A stretch of 6,862 nt of DNA from Acidobacteriaceae bacterium (GCA_003152795.1 PMBA01000190.1:1-6862), one strand, 5' to 3'. Shown: positions 1 to 6,150, counted from the first letter of the stretch. Numbers and translations: made by a program. Notes: a model not told the origin generated them from the letters alone.

Positions 1-1320
1 GAGCACATGGCGTTCAAGGGCACGGACACGATTGGGACGCGCGACTATGCCGGCGAAAAAGCCGCCCTGGCGAAAGTCGAGGAGGCCTACGCCGCTTATA
101 TTGCCGAGCGCGACCAGCCGGTGGACCGCGACCAGCAGAAGCTCAAGCAACTTGAACAAAACTGGAAAGACGCAATTGCCGCCGCCGACAAGTTCTCTGC
201 GCCTTACAACAACGAGTTCGGCAAGATTGTCGAAGGCGAGGGCGGCGAGGGCATGAACGCCTTCACCAATCTCGACGAGACCGGCTACCACTACTCCTTC
301 CCCATCAACCGCCTGGAATTGTGGGCCTATCTGGAATCGGAGCGCTTCCTGCATCCGGTGCTACGGCAATTTTACAAAGAGCGCAATGTCGTGATCGAAG
401 AGCGCCGCATGCGGACCGACAGCAATCCCATCGGACGGCTGCTGGAGCAATTCACCGAGGAGGCATTCGCGGCCCATCCTTATCACCGGCCCACGATCGG
501 GTGGATCTCGGACCTGAATTCTTTCTCGGCAACCGACGCGCAGAATTTCTTCGACAAGTACTATGTGCCCTCGAACATGGTGGTCACGGTGGTGGGCGAC
601 GTAAAGGTTGCGGAAGCGATGCCGATCGTCGAGAAATATTTTTCGCGAATTCCGGCGCGTCCGAAACCCGACACGGCGACCACCACCGAACCCGAGCAGA
701 AATCCGAGCGTACCGTAGTGCTTCACGAACAGTCGCAACCGCTCTACCTCGAAGGCTACCACCGGCCCGACTACCGCAGCCCGGACGACCAGATCTACGA
801 CGCCATCGCCGACCTGATGTCGAGCGGGCGGACGTCGCGTTTGTACCGGGCGCTGGTCCGCGACAAACAGATCGCATCGGACTCGGCCGGATTTACCGGC
901 CTGCCGGGAAATAAATATCCCCACCTGTTCGCGTTCTACGCGGTTCCGATTCCGGGACATAAGCCCCAGGAAATGGCCGACGCGATTCACCTGGAGATTG
1001 AAAAACTGAAGAAGGAAGACATCTCGGATGAAGAGTTGAAAATGATCAAGACGCGGGCCAAGGCAAATCTGATCCGGTCGCTGGGGTCGAATGAGGGTCT
1101 GGCGTTTGCGCTGGGACTGAATCAGGCGCGCTATGACGACTGGCGGGAGCTGTTCCGCTCGGTGGACCGAATCGAAAAGGTGACCAAGGCAGATATCCGG
1201 CGAGTCGCGAATCAGATATTCGTGCCCGATAACCGGACGGTGGGGATTATCGAGTTTGAGCCTCCACCGCCTGGCGAACATCCGGCCATGGCTACGCCCC
1301 CGCAAGGAGGTGGACAATGA
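1..1320 (+). CDS. M16 family zinc metallopeptidase, catalytic subunit (5' partial)
   Basis: The reading frame is open from base 1, whose first codons give Glu-His followed by MAFKGT. This is the end of the HxxEH zinc motif of M16 (insulinase/processing peptidase) enzymes, so the true start and any signal peptide lie upstream. Counting the first Glu as residue 1, NAFT is at 86-89 and VVIEE at 130-134, where Glu134 should be the third zinc ligand. His2 and Glu134 are separated by 131 residues instead of the usual 76 or so, because a charged, helix-like insertion occupies about residues 17-70. The C-terminal M16 half begins near 235 (LYLEGY..., SSGRTSRLYRALVRDK), but Asp294 stands where active-site Tyr is found in IDE-type enzymes. 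The protein ends in a Pro/Gly-rich tail (PPPPGEHP...). The stop overlaps the next gene's start by ATGA, implying co-translation with the non-catalytic partner. The family cleaves peptides. The substrate is unknown, and periplasmic action is inferred from the partner's signal peptide. Confidence 0.93.
   Translation, partial: EHMAFKGTDTIGTRDYAGEKAALAKVEEAYAAYIAERDQPVDRDQQKLKQLEQNWKDAIAAADKFSAPYNNEFGKIVEGEGGEGMNAFTNLDETGYHYSFPINRLELWAYLESERFLHPVLRQFYKERNVVIEERRMRTDSNPIGRLLEQFTEEAFAAHPYHRPTIGWISDLNSFSATDAQNFFDKYYVPSNMVVTVVGDVKVAEAMPIVEKYFSRIPARPKPDTATTTEPEQKSERTVVLHEQSQPLYLEGYHRPDYRSPDDQIYDAIADLMSSGRTSRLYRALVRDKQIASDSAGFTGLPGNKYPHLFAFYAVPIPGHKPQEMADAIHLEIEKLKKEDISDEELKMIKTRAKANLIRSLGSNEGLAFALGLNQARYDDWRELFRSVDRIEKVTKADIRRVANQIFVPDNRTVGIIEFEPPPPGEHPAMATPPQGGGQ
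1304..1310 (+). promoter_or_regulatory. Strong Shine-Dalgarno site for the second M16 gene
   Basis: AAGGAGG lies six bases before the ATG at 1317, inside the last codons of the upstream M16 gene. It fixes the start of the downstream gene and shows that this organism uses canonical SD-led translation within operons. Confidence 0.85.
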
Positions 1321-2786
1321 AGCGAGCCTATTTTTTCTCCTTTCTGTTTGCAGTCGTACTGGCTAGTGGCAGCAACGCGCAACTCTGGGCGCAGGCGCAA
1401 GCCTGGAAGCAGATACCGATTCCGAAGTTGCCGGCGTTTCATCCAGCCCAGCCCAGGCGCATCGAGCTGCCGAATGGCATGGTGGTCTTTCTCCAGGAGG
1501 ACCACGAGTTGCCGATCATTGATGGCACGGCTCGCATTCGCGGGGGCGAGCGCTCGGTGCCGTCGAACAAGATGGGGCTGACCGATATTTACGGCGAAGT
1601 ATGGCGCACCGGGGGGACCAAGACGCAGACCGGCGATCAACTGGACGACTATCTGGAGCAGCGCGCCGCCAGGGTCGAGACCGGCGCGAGCGGCGACTCG
1701 ACTAGCGTGAGCTGGTCGTGTCTGAAAGAAGACTTCGACGACGTGTTTCGCGTGTTTGAAGATGTGCTGAAGAATCCCGAATTCCGCGCCGACAAAATTG
1801 AGATTGCACAGAAGGGAATGTACGACGGCATCTCGCGGCGCAATGACGACCCTGGGCAGATTGCGGGACGGGAAGCGGCGAAACTGGTCTATGGCGCCAA
1901 CAATCCGTATGCGCGAAACGCCGAGTACGCGACGGTAGCGGCGATCACCCGTCAGGATCTGGTGGAATGGCACGTTAAGCATGTGCACCCGAATAACATT
2001 ATCCTCGGCGTGGTTGGCGACTTCGACTCGGCGAAGATGGAGGCTCGCCTGCGCGCGGCGTTTGCGGCGTGGCCTCGGGGTGAGGCGGCAAGCGCTCCGG
2101 AGATCAAGCCGGAACCTGCGAAGCCGGGATACTACCAGGTCGACAAGACCGACGTGAATCAAAGCAACATTCAAATGGTGGCCCTGGGCATTACCCGCAG
2201 AAGTCCGGATTATTTTGCGATCTCGGTGTTCAACGAGGCCTTCGGTGGAGGCTTCTCTTCGCGACTGGTGAACGATATTCGAACCACCCGCGGGCTCGCC
2301 TACGCGGTGGGCGGCGGAGTGGGTTCGGGTTGGGATCATCCGGGAATGCTGCGGATGATGGTGAGCACGAAGAGCAAGACCACGTTCGAATCGATTGCGG
2401 CGCTGGATGAGGAGATTGCCGACCTCACCAAGCGTCCTCTCGACGATGAAGAAATCAAGCGCGCCAAGGACTCCATTCTGAATTCTTTTGTCTTCCGTTT
2501 CGATTCCCCAGAGAAGGTCTTGCAGGAAAAAATGGCTTACGAGTTTTATGGCTACCCGCTGGATTTTCTGGAAAATTATCAGAAAGGGATCGAAGCAGTC
2601 ACCAAGGAAGACGTGGCGCGGGTGGCGGCAAAATACCTCCACCGCGAGCAGATGGCGGTGCTGGTGGTAGGCCATGTGAGCGAATTCGACAAGCCCTTGC
2701 CGTCGCTGGGGACGGTGAATAAGCTGGATATTGCGATTCCCGCGCCGCCGCCCGGATTGATGCTGGAACCGGGCGAGCATCCATAG
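1317..2786 (+). CDS. M16 family protein, non-catalytic partner subunit, secreted
   Basis: A 489-residue protein with two M16 halves. Residues 1-21 look like a signal peptide (MKR, then a hydrophobic stretch from about 5 to 16, then a possible SNA-Q cleavage site), so it is exported. Where the zinc motif HxxEH should be, the sequence after GLT reads DIYGE (residues 90-94), so both His ligands are gone and zinc proteolysis is not expected. The C-terminal half keeps the signature SSRLVNDIRTTRGLAYAV, with Arg322 and Tyr329 at the seven-residue spacing of the Arg/Tyr pair that contacts substrate in two-domain M16 enzymes. This complements the first gene, which has zinc ligands but lacks that Tyr. 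The ATGA overlap and a strong SD indicate an operon. The expected role is a heterodimer with the upstream subunit, comparable to the alpha/beta pairing of mitochondrial processing peptidase. The tail (PAPPPG...PGEHP) resembles the partner's. Substrate unknown. Confidence 0.92.
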   Translation: MKRAYFFSFLFAVVLASGSNAQLWAQAQAWKQIPIPKLPAFHPAQPRRIELPNGMVVFLQEDHELPIIDGTARIRGGERSVPSNKMGLTDIYGEVWRTGGTKTQTGDQLDDYLEQRAARVETGASGDSTSVSWSCLKEDFDDVFRVFEDVLKNPEFRADKIEIAQKGMYDGISRRNDDPGQIAGREAAKLVYGANNPYARNAEYATVAAITRQDLVEWHVKHVHPNNIILGVVGDFDSAKMEARLRAAFAAWPRGEAASAPEIKPEPAKPGYYQVDKTDVNQSNIQMVALGITRRSPDYFAISVFNEAFGGGFSSRLVNDIRTTRGLAYAVGGGVGSGWDHPGMLRMMVSTKSKTTFESIAALDEEIADLTKRPLDDEEIKRAKDSILNSFVFRFDSPEKVLQEKMAYEFYGYPLDFLENYQKGIEAVTKEDVARVAAKYLHREQMAVLVVGHVSEFDKPLPSLGTVNKLDIAIPAPPPGLMLEPGEHP

Positions 2787-2806
2787 GAGGGCGCGTCCGG
2801 CCGCCG

Positions 2807-2836
2807 CGTAGAGACGCGGCAAAACGCCTCTCTACG
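2807..2836. terminator. Hairpin between convergent genes, possible bidirectional terminator
   Basis: Arms 2807-2818 (CGTAGAGACGCG) and 2825-2836 (CGCCTCTCTACG) pair over 12 positions with one mismatch, around a six-base loop (GCAAAA). A short T run (2838-2840) follows on the + strand, so as a factor-independent terminator it is weak. It sits 20 bases after the M16 operon and overlaps the stop codon of the convergent lipoprotein gene (2832-2834). The CGTAGAGA/TCTCTACG arms could instead belong to a dispersed palindromic repeat; one window cannot tell. Confidence 0.5.
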
Positions 2837-3377
2837 GTTTCGGGTGTCCGGGTGGCAGTGCGCCAGTGGCGCCGTGCGGACTGGCTGTTCCCTTTCCCAT
2901 CATTGGAGGGATTGGCATGCTCGAGTGGGAGCCAGATCCCGCTCCCATCGGGAATGTGCCCGGGGCGTAACAGGTCACGCGGCCGCTGGGCGCCACGCGG
3001 AGTTCCGCCGGACAATCCCCCGCCACCAGTCCCGCGCCCCCGGCTTGCGACTGCACGGAGTACAGCTTGCCTTGAGCATTCCCGGCCAGCGCAATCGTCA
3101 TACCTGGCAATTCGTACTCCACATAAAAGGGAGCCCGTGCTTTCGAGGCGTCCATCACGCACTGGCTGGCGGCGTCCAACTCGGCCCTGACCTGCGACTT
3201 GAAGAGGCCGCAGCTTTTCGCGGTGGCGCCGGCGAGTTCCTGGAGTTTTTTCTGAACCGGATCGTCGCTGGAAACGGCAGCGCCCGGGCCGCTGGCCGAA
3301 GGAGCGGACAACTTGGATTGGCTGCAGCCCGTCAGGCAGCAGGCAGCGATCAGCAATACGGGAAGAGCTTTGCGCAT
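2832..3377 (-). CDS. Small proline-rich lipoprotein of unknown function
   Basis: A 181-residue protein from the ATG at 3375-3377. The N-terminus MRKALPVLLIAACCLTGC is a textbook lipoprotein signal: two basic residues, a hydrophobic core and lipobox LTGC with Cys18 as the lipidated residue, so the protein is membrane-anchored. An in-frame ATG at 3429-3431 would add 18 residues in front of this signal and is therefore rejected. After a Ser/Ala/Pro linker there is a short helical stretch (VQKKLQELAG), then four further cysteines (in KSCGLF, SQCVMD, GDCPAEL and VTCYAPG). These could form two disulfides in the periplasm. The segment CPAELRVAPSGRVTCYAPG loosely recalls small secreted domains with a CPxxL...G...C pattern (DUF4333-like), but this is too weak to name. 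The last 35 residues are low-complexity Gly/Ser/Pro/Met/His. It is transcribed divergently from the phosphatase gene. I do not recognise the family. Confidence 0.8.
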   Translation of the reverse strand: MRKALPVLLIAACCLTGCSQSKLSAPSASGPGAAVSSDDPVQKKLQELAGATAKSCGLFKSQVRAELDAASQCVMDASKARAPFYVEYELPGMTIALAGNAQGKLYSVQSQAGGAGLVAGDCPAELRVAPSGRVTCYAPGTFPMGAGSGSHSSMPIPPMMGKGTASPHGATGALPPGHPKP

Positions 3378-3387
3378 GATGCGTTTT

Positions 3388-3393
3388 ATTTTA
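3388..3393 (-). promoter_or_regulatory. Possible -10 element for the lipoprotein gene
   Basis: On the minus strand TAAAAT lies ten bases upstream of the chosen ATG. No convincing -35 hexamer stands 16-18 bases further up and there is no SD, so if real it would produce a leaderless or very short-leader mRNA. AT-rich hexamers are uncommon in this GC-rich sequence, which is the main support. Confidence 0.3.
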
Positions 3394-3469
3394 TGCGATG
3401 GAGCCGACGATAAGCGCACCAAATTGGCCATTCGCTACCAGCTTGCAACCGCCAGCGCCAGCGCCAATC

Positions 3470-3475
3470 TATAAT
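3470..3475 (+). promoter_or_regulatory. Consensus -10 hexamer for the phosphatase gene
   Basis: A perfect TATAAT ends 12 bases before the ATG at 3488. Transcription would start around 3481-3483, leaving roughly five to seven untranslated bases and no room for an SD. The best -35 candidate, TTGCAA at 3443-3448, is 21 bases away and thus badly spaced. The 6-bp inverted repeat ATTGGC (3423-3428) / GCCAAT (3463-3468) lies just upstream and could be incidental. Confidence 0.45.
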
Positions 3476-3487
3476 GATTGCTCCGCC

Positions 3488-4666
3488 ATGGCTTCTTCTC
3501 GACAACCTGTTACACCCCCGGGCCGCGTCAAGGGCAATGCCCGGCAGTTCTGGCATCGGCTGAGCGAGGGGTTGGAGCTGAACCAGCTCTGGGCGCAGTT
3601 TGAGAAAGACGCGCGATCAAGCTACCGGCTGTACTCGGCGGGGTTGGAACACTTGCACGAGGAACCGCATTTATTGCGGCGAGCCTGGCTGCTCATGAAG
3701 GCGCTGTTCTGGGCAATCCTGGAAAAACTGACCCCGGCGCGCCGGGTGCTGCTGCTGGTGGCGCTGATCCTGCTGTTCTTTCCTGGCGGCGGTCCTGGCG
3801 GCGGTCTTAATTACACCAACGGCGACAAACATGTCGAGGTCCAAGGACTGGATTTGCATTTCTGGGGCGGGCTGTTGATGTTCGTCGTCCTGCTGCTGGA
3901 ACTGGCGGATCGCGTGGTGATGAAGCGCGACCTGGAGATCGCCAAAGATATTCAGGCATGGTTGTTGCCGGGGGCGCCACTGCAGATTCCGGGATACCAG
4001 ATCGCTTACGCGACGCGTCCGGCAAACACGGTGGCGGGCGATTACTACGATGTGATCCTGCGACCGGGCCGGACATTGAGCGAAGACCGCATTCTGTTTG
4101 TGGTAGCGGATGTGGCGGGAAAGAGCATTCCGGCGGCCATGCTGATGGCAACTTTCCAGGCTAGTCTGCGGACCCTGTCGACCGGCGGGGCGGCGCTGGC
4201 GGAACTGGTGGCCGGTGTGAATCGCTATGCCTGTTCCAACACCCAGGGCGGAGTGCGCTTCACTACCGCCTTTTTTGCCGAACTGGATGTGGCCACCGGA
4301 GACGTGGTCTATGTCAACGCGGGGCATAACGTTCCGATTCTGCGGAAAAAATCGGGCGCCGTGGAACGGCTGGAGGCCGGAGGCATCCCGGTAGGAATCT
4401 TTGCGGAATCGCCTTACCAGTTGGGAACGACGCGGCTGGAGGACGGAGACTGGCTGGTGATTTTCACCGATGGGGTGGTCGAAGCGGTCAACGCGAAGGA
4501 AGAGGAATACGGCGAACCGGAATTGATACGGCTGGTGGATCGCGGGTCGGGGGCGGCTCCGGCAGAGCTGTTGCACAACCTGCTCACGGAACTGGATCGG
4601 TTCGTGGGGAACACTCCGCAGCACGATGACATCACCTGCTTGCTGCTGAAGCGAAGCGGAGCCTAG
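3488..4666 (+). CDS. Membrane-bound SpoIIE/RsbU-type PP2C serine phosphatase
   Basis: A 392-residue protein. A polar N-terminal region (1-85) is followed by two membrane helices (about 86-99, core VLLLVALILLFF, and about 124-140, core GGLLMFVVLLLEL). They are joined by a short Gly-rich loop with little room for an extracytoplasmic sensor. A linker helix (KRDLEIAKDIQAWLLP) leads into a complete PP2C-type domain of the SpoIIE/RsbU class: AGDYYDV (Asp185, Asp188), VVADVAGKSIPAAM (Asp208), NAGHNVPIL, GGIPVGIF, FTDGVVEA (Asp328) and HDDITCLLLKR (Asp380, Asp381). All expected Mn/Mg-binding Asp residues are present, so it should be active. Such enzymes dephosphorylate Ser/Thr on anti-sigma antagonists in partner-switching pathways. 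No anti-sigma kinase or STAS partner is encoded here, so its target is unknown. The ATG at 3488 is preferred because TATAAT lies directly upstream. An in-frame ATG at 3398 would add 30 residues and put that promoter inside the gene. Confidence 0.93.
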   Translation: MASSRQPVTPPGRVKGNARQFWHRLSEGLELNQLWAQFEKDARSSYRLYSAGLEHLHEEPHLLRRAWLLMKALFWAILEKLTPARRVLLLVALILLFFPGGGPGGGLNYTNGDKHVEVQGLDLHFWGGLLMFVVLLLELADRVVMKRDLEIAKDIQAWLLPGAPLQIPGYQIAYATRPANTVAGDYYDVILRPGRTLSEDRILFVVADVAGKSIPAAMLMATFQASLRTLSTGGAALAELVAGVNRYACSNTQGGVRFTTAFFAELDVATGDVVYVNAGHNVPILRKKSGAVERLEAGGIPVGIFAESPYQLGTTRLEDGDWLVIFTDGVVEAVNAKEEEYGEPELIRLVDRGSGAAPAELLHNLLTELDRFVGNTPQHDDITCLLLKRSGA

Positions 4667-4667
4667 G

Positions 4668-4788
4668 TCAGCCATCAGCTATCAGCCATCAGGCAGAACC
4701 AGATGCAGCCGAAAACTGATAACCGTGATCTCCAAGCCAGCCGTCTGCTTGTTTCCCTTATGGCTGACGGCTGCTAGCTGTCGGCTGC
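4668..4788. repeat. Inverted pair of four-unit heptamer arrays filling a convergent intergenic gap
   Basis: At 4668-4695 there are four tandem 7-bp units with consensus TCAGCYA. At 4761-4788 there are four more in the opposite orientation (unit forms TGGCTGA, CGGCTGC and TAGCTGT). Folded on each other the arrays match in register at 22 of 28 positions, and both carry the CAGCTA variant in the same, second unit. They are separated by 65 bases. The left array starts one base after the phosphatase stop TAG. The right array ends on the base that begins the reverse-strand stop of the oxygenase gene (4788-4790). Each convergent transcript would thus carry the same array right after its stop, possibly folding as a long hairpin. 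It may be a dispersed repeat element, a terminator-like structure, or both. No T tract supports classical intrinsic termination. Confidence 0.75.
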
Positions 4789-5870
4789 TACCCGGACATC
4801 AGTTCCCGGTACATCTGGTGGAAGGCGTGGACGCCTTTTTCCTGCTTCACGCTGTAGCGGCCGCTGTGGTAGCTGCGGGAGTGGAGATTCTTCTGCACGG
4901 TCTCGCAGATGCTTACGTCTTCGATCTGAATCTCGTCGCTGAACGCTAAGGCCTTGCGGGCGGCTTCGCTGCCCAGATCTTTCTCGGGCAAATACCATTC
5001 AAAAATTGCCCGCGTACGCTCGGGGCCGAGCGGCAGGATGATATTGAGCGAGATGTTATCGGGATAGCAGTTGAGCATCCAGTTGGGAAAGACCCAGAAA
5101 TAATCGGCAGTAAGGTTGTCGCCGGATTGAGGGTAGCGGCGCGGGGTAGCGTCTCCGGACTGGGCGCCGCGGATCGGGGTCCACTGGCGGACATACTGGG
5201 GATGCGGCTCGACGGTGTAGGCGCTGTAGTCGATTTCGCGATTGAGCGCCGGATGGACGCTCGGCACGTGATAGCCCTCGAGATAGTTGTCGATGTAGGT
5301 CTTCCAGTTGCAATTCATGTCGTAGGTGCGGCGCTCGGAAAACTTCATGCCGCTGAAGTCGAACCTTTCGGCTTGGGCGGGCAATTCGCCGAGACACTCG
5401 CGCAGCGGACGAGCGTCGGGATCGAGATTGACAAAGATGAGGTTGAACCATTCCTCGAGGCGAACTGGGGCAAGGCCGAACTCCTGAGGATTGAAATCCT
5501 CGACGCCATCAAATTCGGGGGTAACCAGCAGAGCGCCGTCGAGGCGGTAGGTCCAGCCGTGGTAGCCGCAGCGGAACAGTTTGCGGTTGCCGCAGCCGGT
5601 AGCCGGGTTGCCGGCGCGATGCCGGCAGACGTTATAGAAGCAACGCAGGATGCCGTCGTCGCCGCGGACGATGAGCAGCGGCTCTCCGATGAGGTCGAAA
5701 GTAAAGTAGTCGCCGGGGCTGGCGGCCTGGTGAACGTGGCCGGCTACCTGCCAGGTAGAGGCAAAGAGCCTGGCCTTTTCGTCCTCAAAGGTGGACGGGC
5801 TAAAATAGAGAGGTGCGGGCAGAGTGGAAGCGCGAGCAATGTCGCGCTCGGAATTGAGAAGATTGGGCAT
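4788..5870 (-). CDS. Rieske non-haem iron ring-hydroxylating-type oxygenase, alpha subunit
   Basis: A 360-residue protein from the ATG at 5868-5870. The N-terminal Rieske domain has C82-x-H84 and C101-x2-H104 (CRH...CGYH), with 16 residues between the pairs, to hold a [2Fe-2S] cluster. The catalytic domain has NWKTYIDNYLEGYHVPSVHP, in which His201 and His206 bind the mononuclear iron, with Asp318 (IEDVSICE) as probable third ligand. In the usual D-x3-D-x2-H-x4-H motif the second Asp, which bridges electron flow between neighbouring subunits, is Glu198 here. The length and the YLEGYHVPSVHP style suggest the choline/carnitine monooxygenase-like branch rather than classical aromatic dioxygenases, but the substrate cannot be read from sequence. 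Such enzymes need a reductase, and none is encoded nearby. An upstream in-frame ATG at 5889-5891 would add seven residues. The inner start is preferred because GGAG lies five bases before it and a TAAAAT hexamer overlaps the outer ATG. Confidence 0.93.
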   Translation of the reverse strand: MPNLLNSERDIARASTLPAPLYFSPSTFEDEKARLFASTWQVAGHVHQAASPGDYFTFDLIGEPLLIVRGDDGILRCFYNVCRHRAGNPATGCGNRKLFRCGYHGWTYRLDGALLVTPEFDGVEDFNPQEFGLAPVRLEEWFNLIFVNLDPDARPLRECLGELPAQAERFDFSGMKFSERRTYDMNCNWKTYIDNYLEGYHVPSVHPALNREIDYSAYTVEPHPQYVRQWTPIRGAQSGDATPRRYPQSGDNLTADYFWVFPNWMLNCYPDNISLNIILPLGPERTRAIFEWYLPEKDLGSEAARKALAFSDEIQIEDVSICETVQKNLHSRSYHSGRYSVKQEKGVHAFHQMYRELMSG

Positions 5871-5875
5871 GGGCG

Positions 5876-5879
5876 CTCC
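5876..5879 (-). promoter_or_regulatory. Shine-Dalgarno site deciding the oxygenase start
   Basis: GGAG on the minus strand is five bases before the ATG at 5868-5870. The outer ATG (5889-5891) has no SD. It also lies within TAAAAT (5890-5895, minus strand), which could itself be a -10 element and would leave the outer ATG untranscribed. A matching -35 is not visible. Confidence 0.45.
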
Positions 5880-5903
5880 GGCGAGGGCCATTTTAGCGCA
5901 GAA

Positions 5904-5997
5904 CGGGTCCGGACCCGGTTGTCGGTTCCCGGTTCCTGGTTCTCAGTCCATGTGCTGCCCCGGCTTGGTTTCCTGGCCGTCCGGGAACCGCAACGGG
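5904..5997. repeat. Heptamer array within an imperfect inverted repeat
   Basis: Positions 5917-5944 are four tandem 7-bp units sharing GGTT at the start (GGTTGTC, GGTTCCC, GGTTCCT, GGTTCTC). The arm 5914-5932 pairs with 5981-5997 with two single-base bulges, including a perfect 10-bp core: CGGTTCCCGG at 5923-5932 and its complement at 5981-5990. A separate perfect 14-bp palindrome (CGGGTCCGGACCCG) covers 5904-5917. The design, four heptamers at one end of an inverted repeat in a gene gap, echoes the element at 4668-4788 with a different heptamer. It lies upstream of the oxygenase gene. It may affect transcript structure or be a mobile or slippage-derived repeat. Confidence 0.6.
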
Positions 5998-6150
5998 CGG
6001 ACGCAAGAAAAGGCGGCTCGGGCGTTCCGGAAATGGGAGTTGCGGCTCCTGACGGGGGTTTGAAGGCAAGAAGGAGACACGGAGGCGACTGGCAAAATTT
6101 GTCAATCTGGGTCTCTGAAAGTGTCATACTGGGAATGTTGAGCGGGCCTG
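5998..6150 (+). other. Intergenic stretch with an operator-like dyad upstream of the pilin leader
   Basis: No credible gene is seen here on either strand; open frames through it are continuations of the oxygenase gene's shadow frames. The one notable site is TGGCAAAATTTGTCA at 6090-6104, a near-palindrome (six of seven pairs around a central A). It overlaps a -35-like TTGTCA (6099-6104). The following CATACT (6125-6130) is 20 bases away, too far for a good sigma-70 pair, so the promoter assignment is tentative. TGGGTCTCTG at 6108-6117 recurs at 6226-6235. Confidence 0.35.

Noticed and set aside
361..1317. Antisense open frame (318 codons) opposite the first M16 gene
   Set aside because: Arg-rich composition, no recognisable motif, and full overlap with a well-supported peptidase gene.
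1212..2822. Long antisense open frame (536 codons) opposite the second M16 gene
   Set aside because: The + strand encodes a clear M16 protein over the same bases. The antisense translation is Arg/His-rich with no domain, as expected for a shadow frame in GC-rich DNA.
3378..3431. Earlier ATG adding 18 residues to the lipoprotein
   Set aside because: It would bury the lipoprotein signal, which must be at the N-terminus and starts properly at MRKALP.
3398..3487. Earlier ATG adding 30 residues to the phosphatase
   Set aside because: The extension is low-complexity, has no SD, and would place the consensus TATAAT within the coding region.
3671..4675. Antisense open frame opposite the phosphatase gene
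   Set aside because: Gln/His/Arg-rich shadow of a gene whose PP2C motifs are complete on the + strand.
4668..4788. CRISPR-like array
   Set aside because: The units are 7 bp, contiguous and without spacers, so this is a short tandem repeat.
6090..6104. Sigma-54 (-24/-12) promoter for the pilin gene
   Set aside because: TGGC is present, but GC is absent at the required distance; the second half does not match TTGC.
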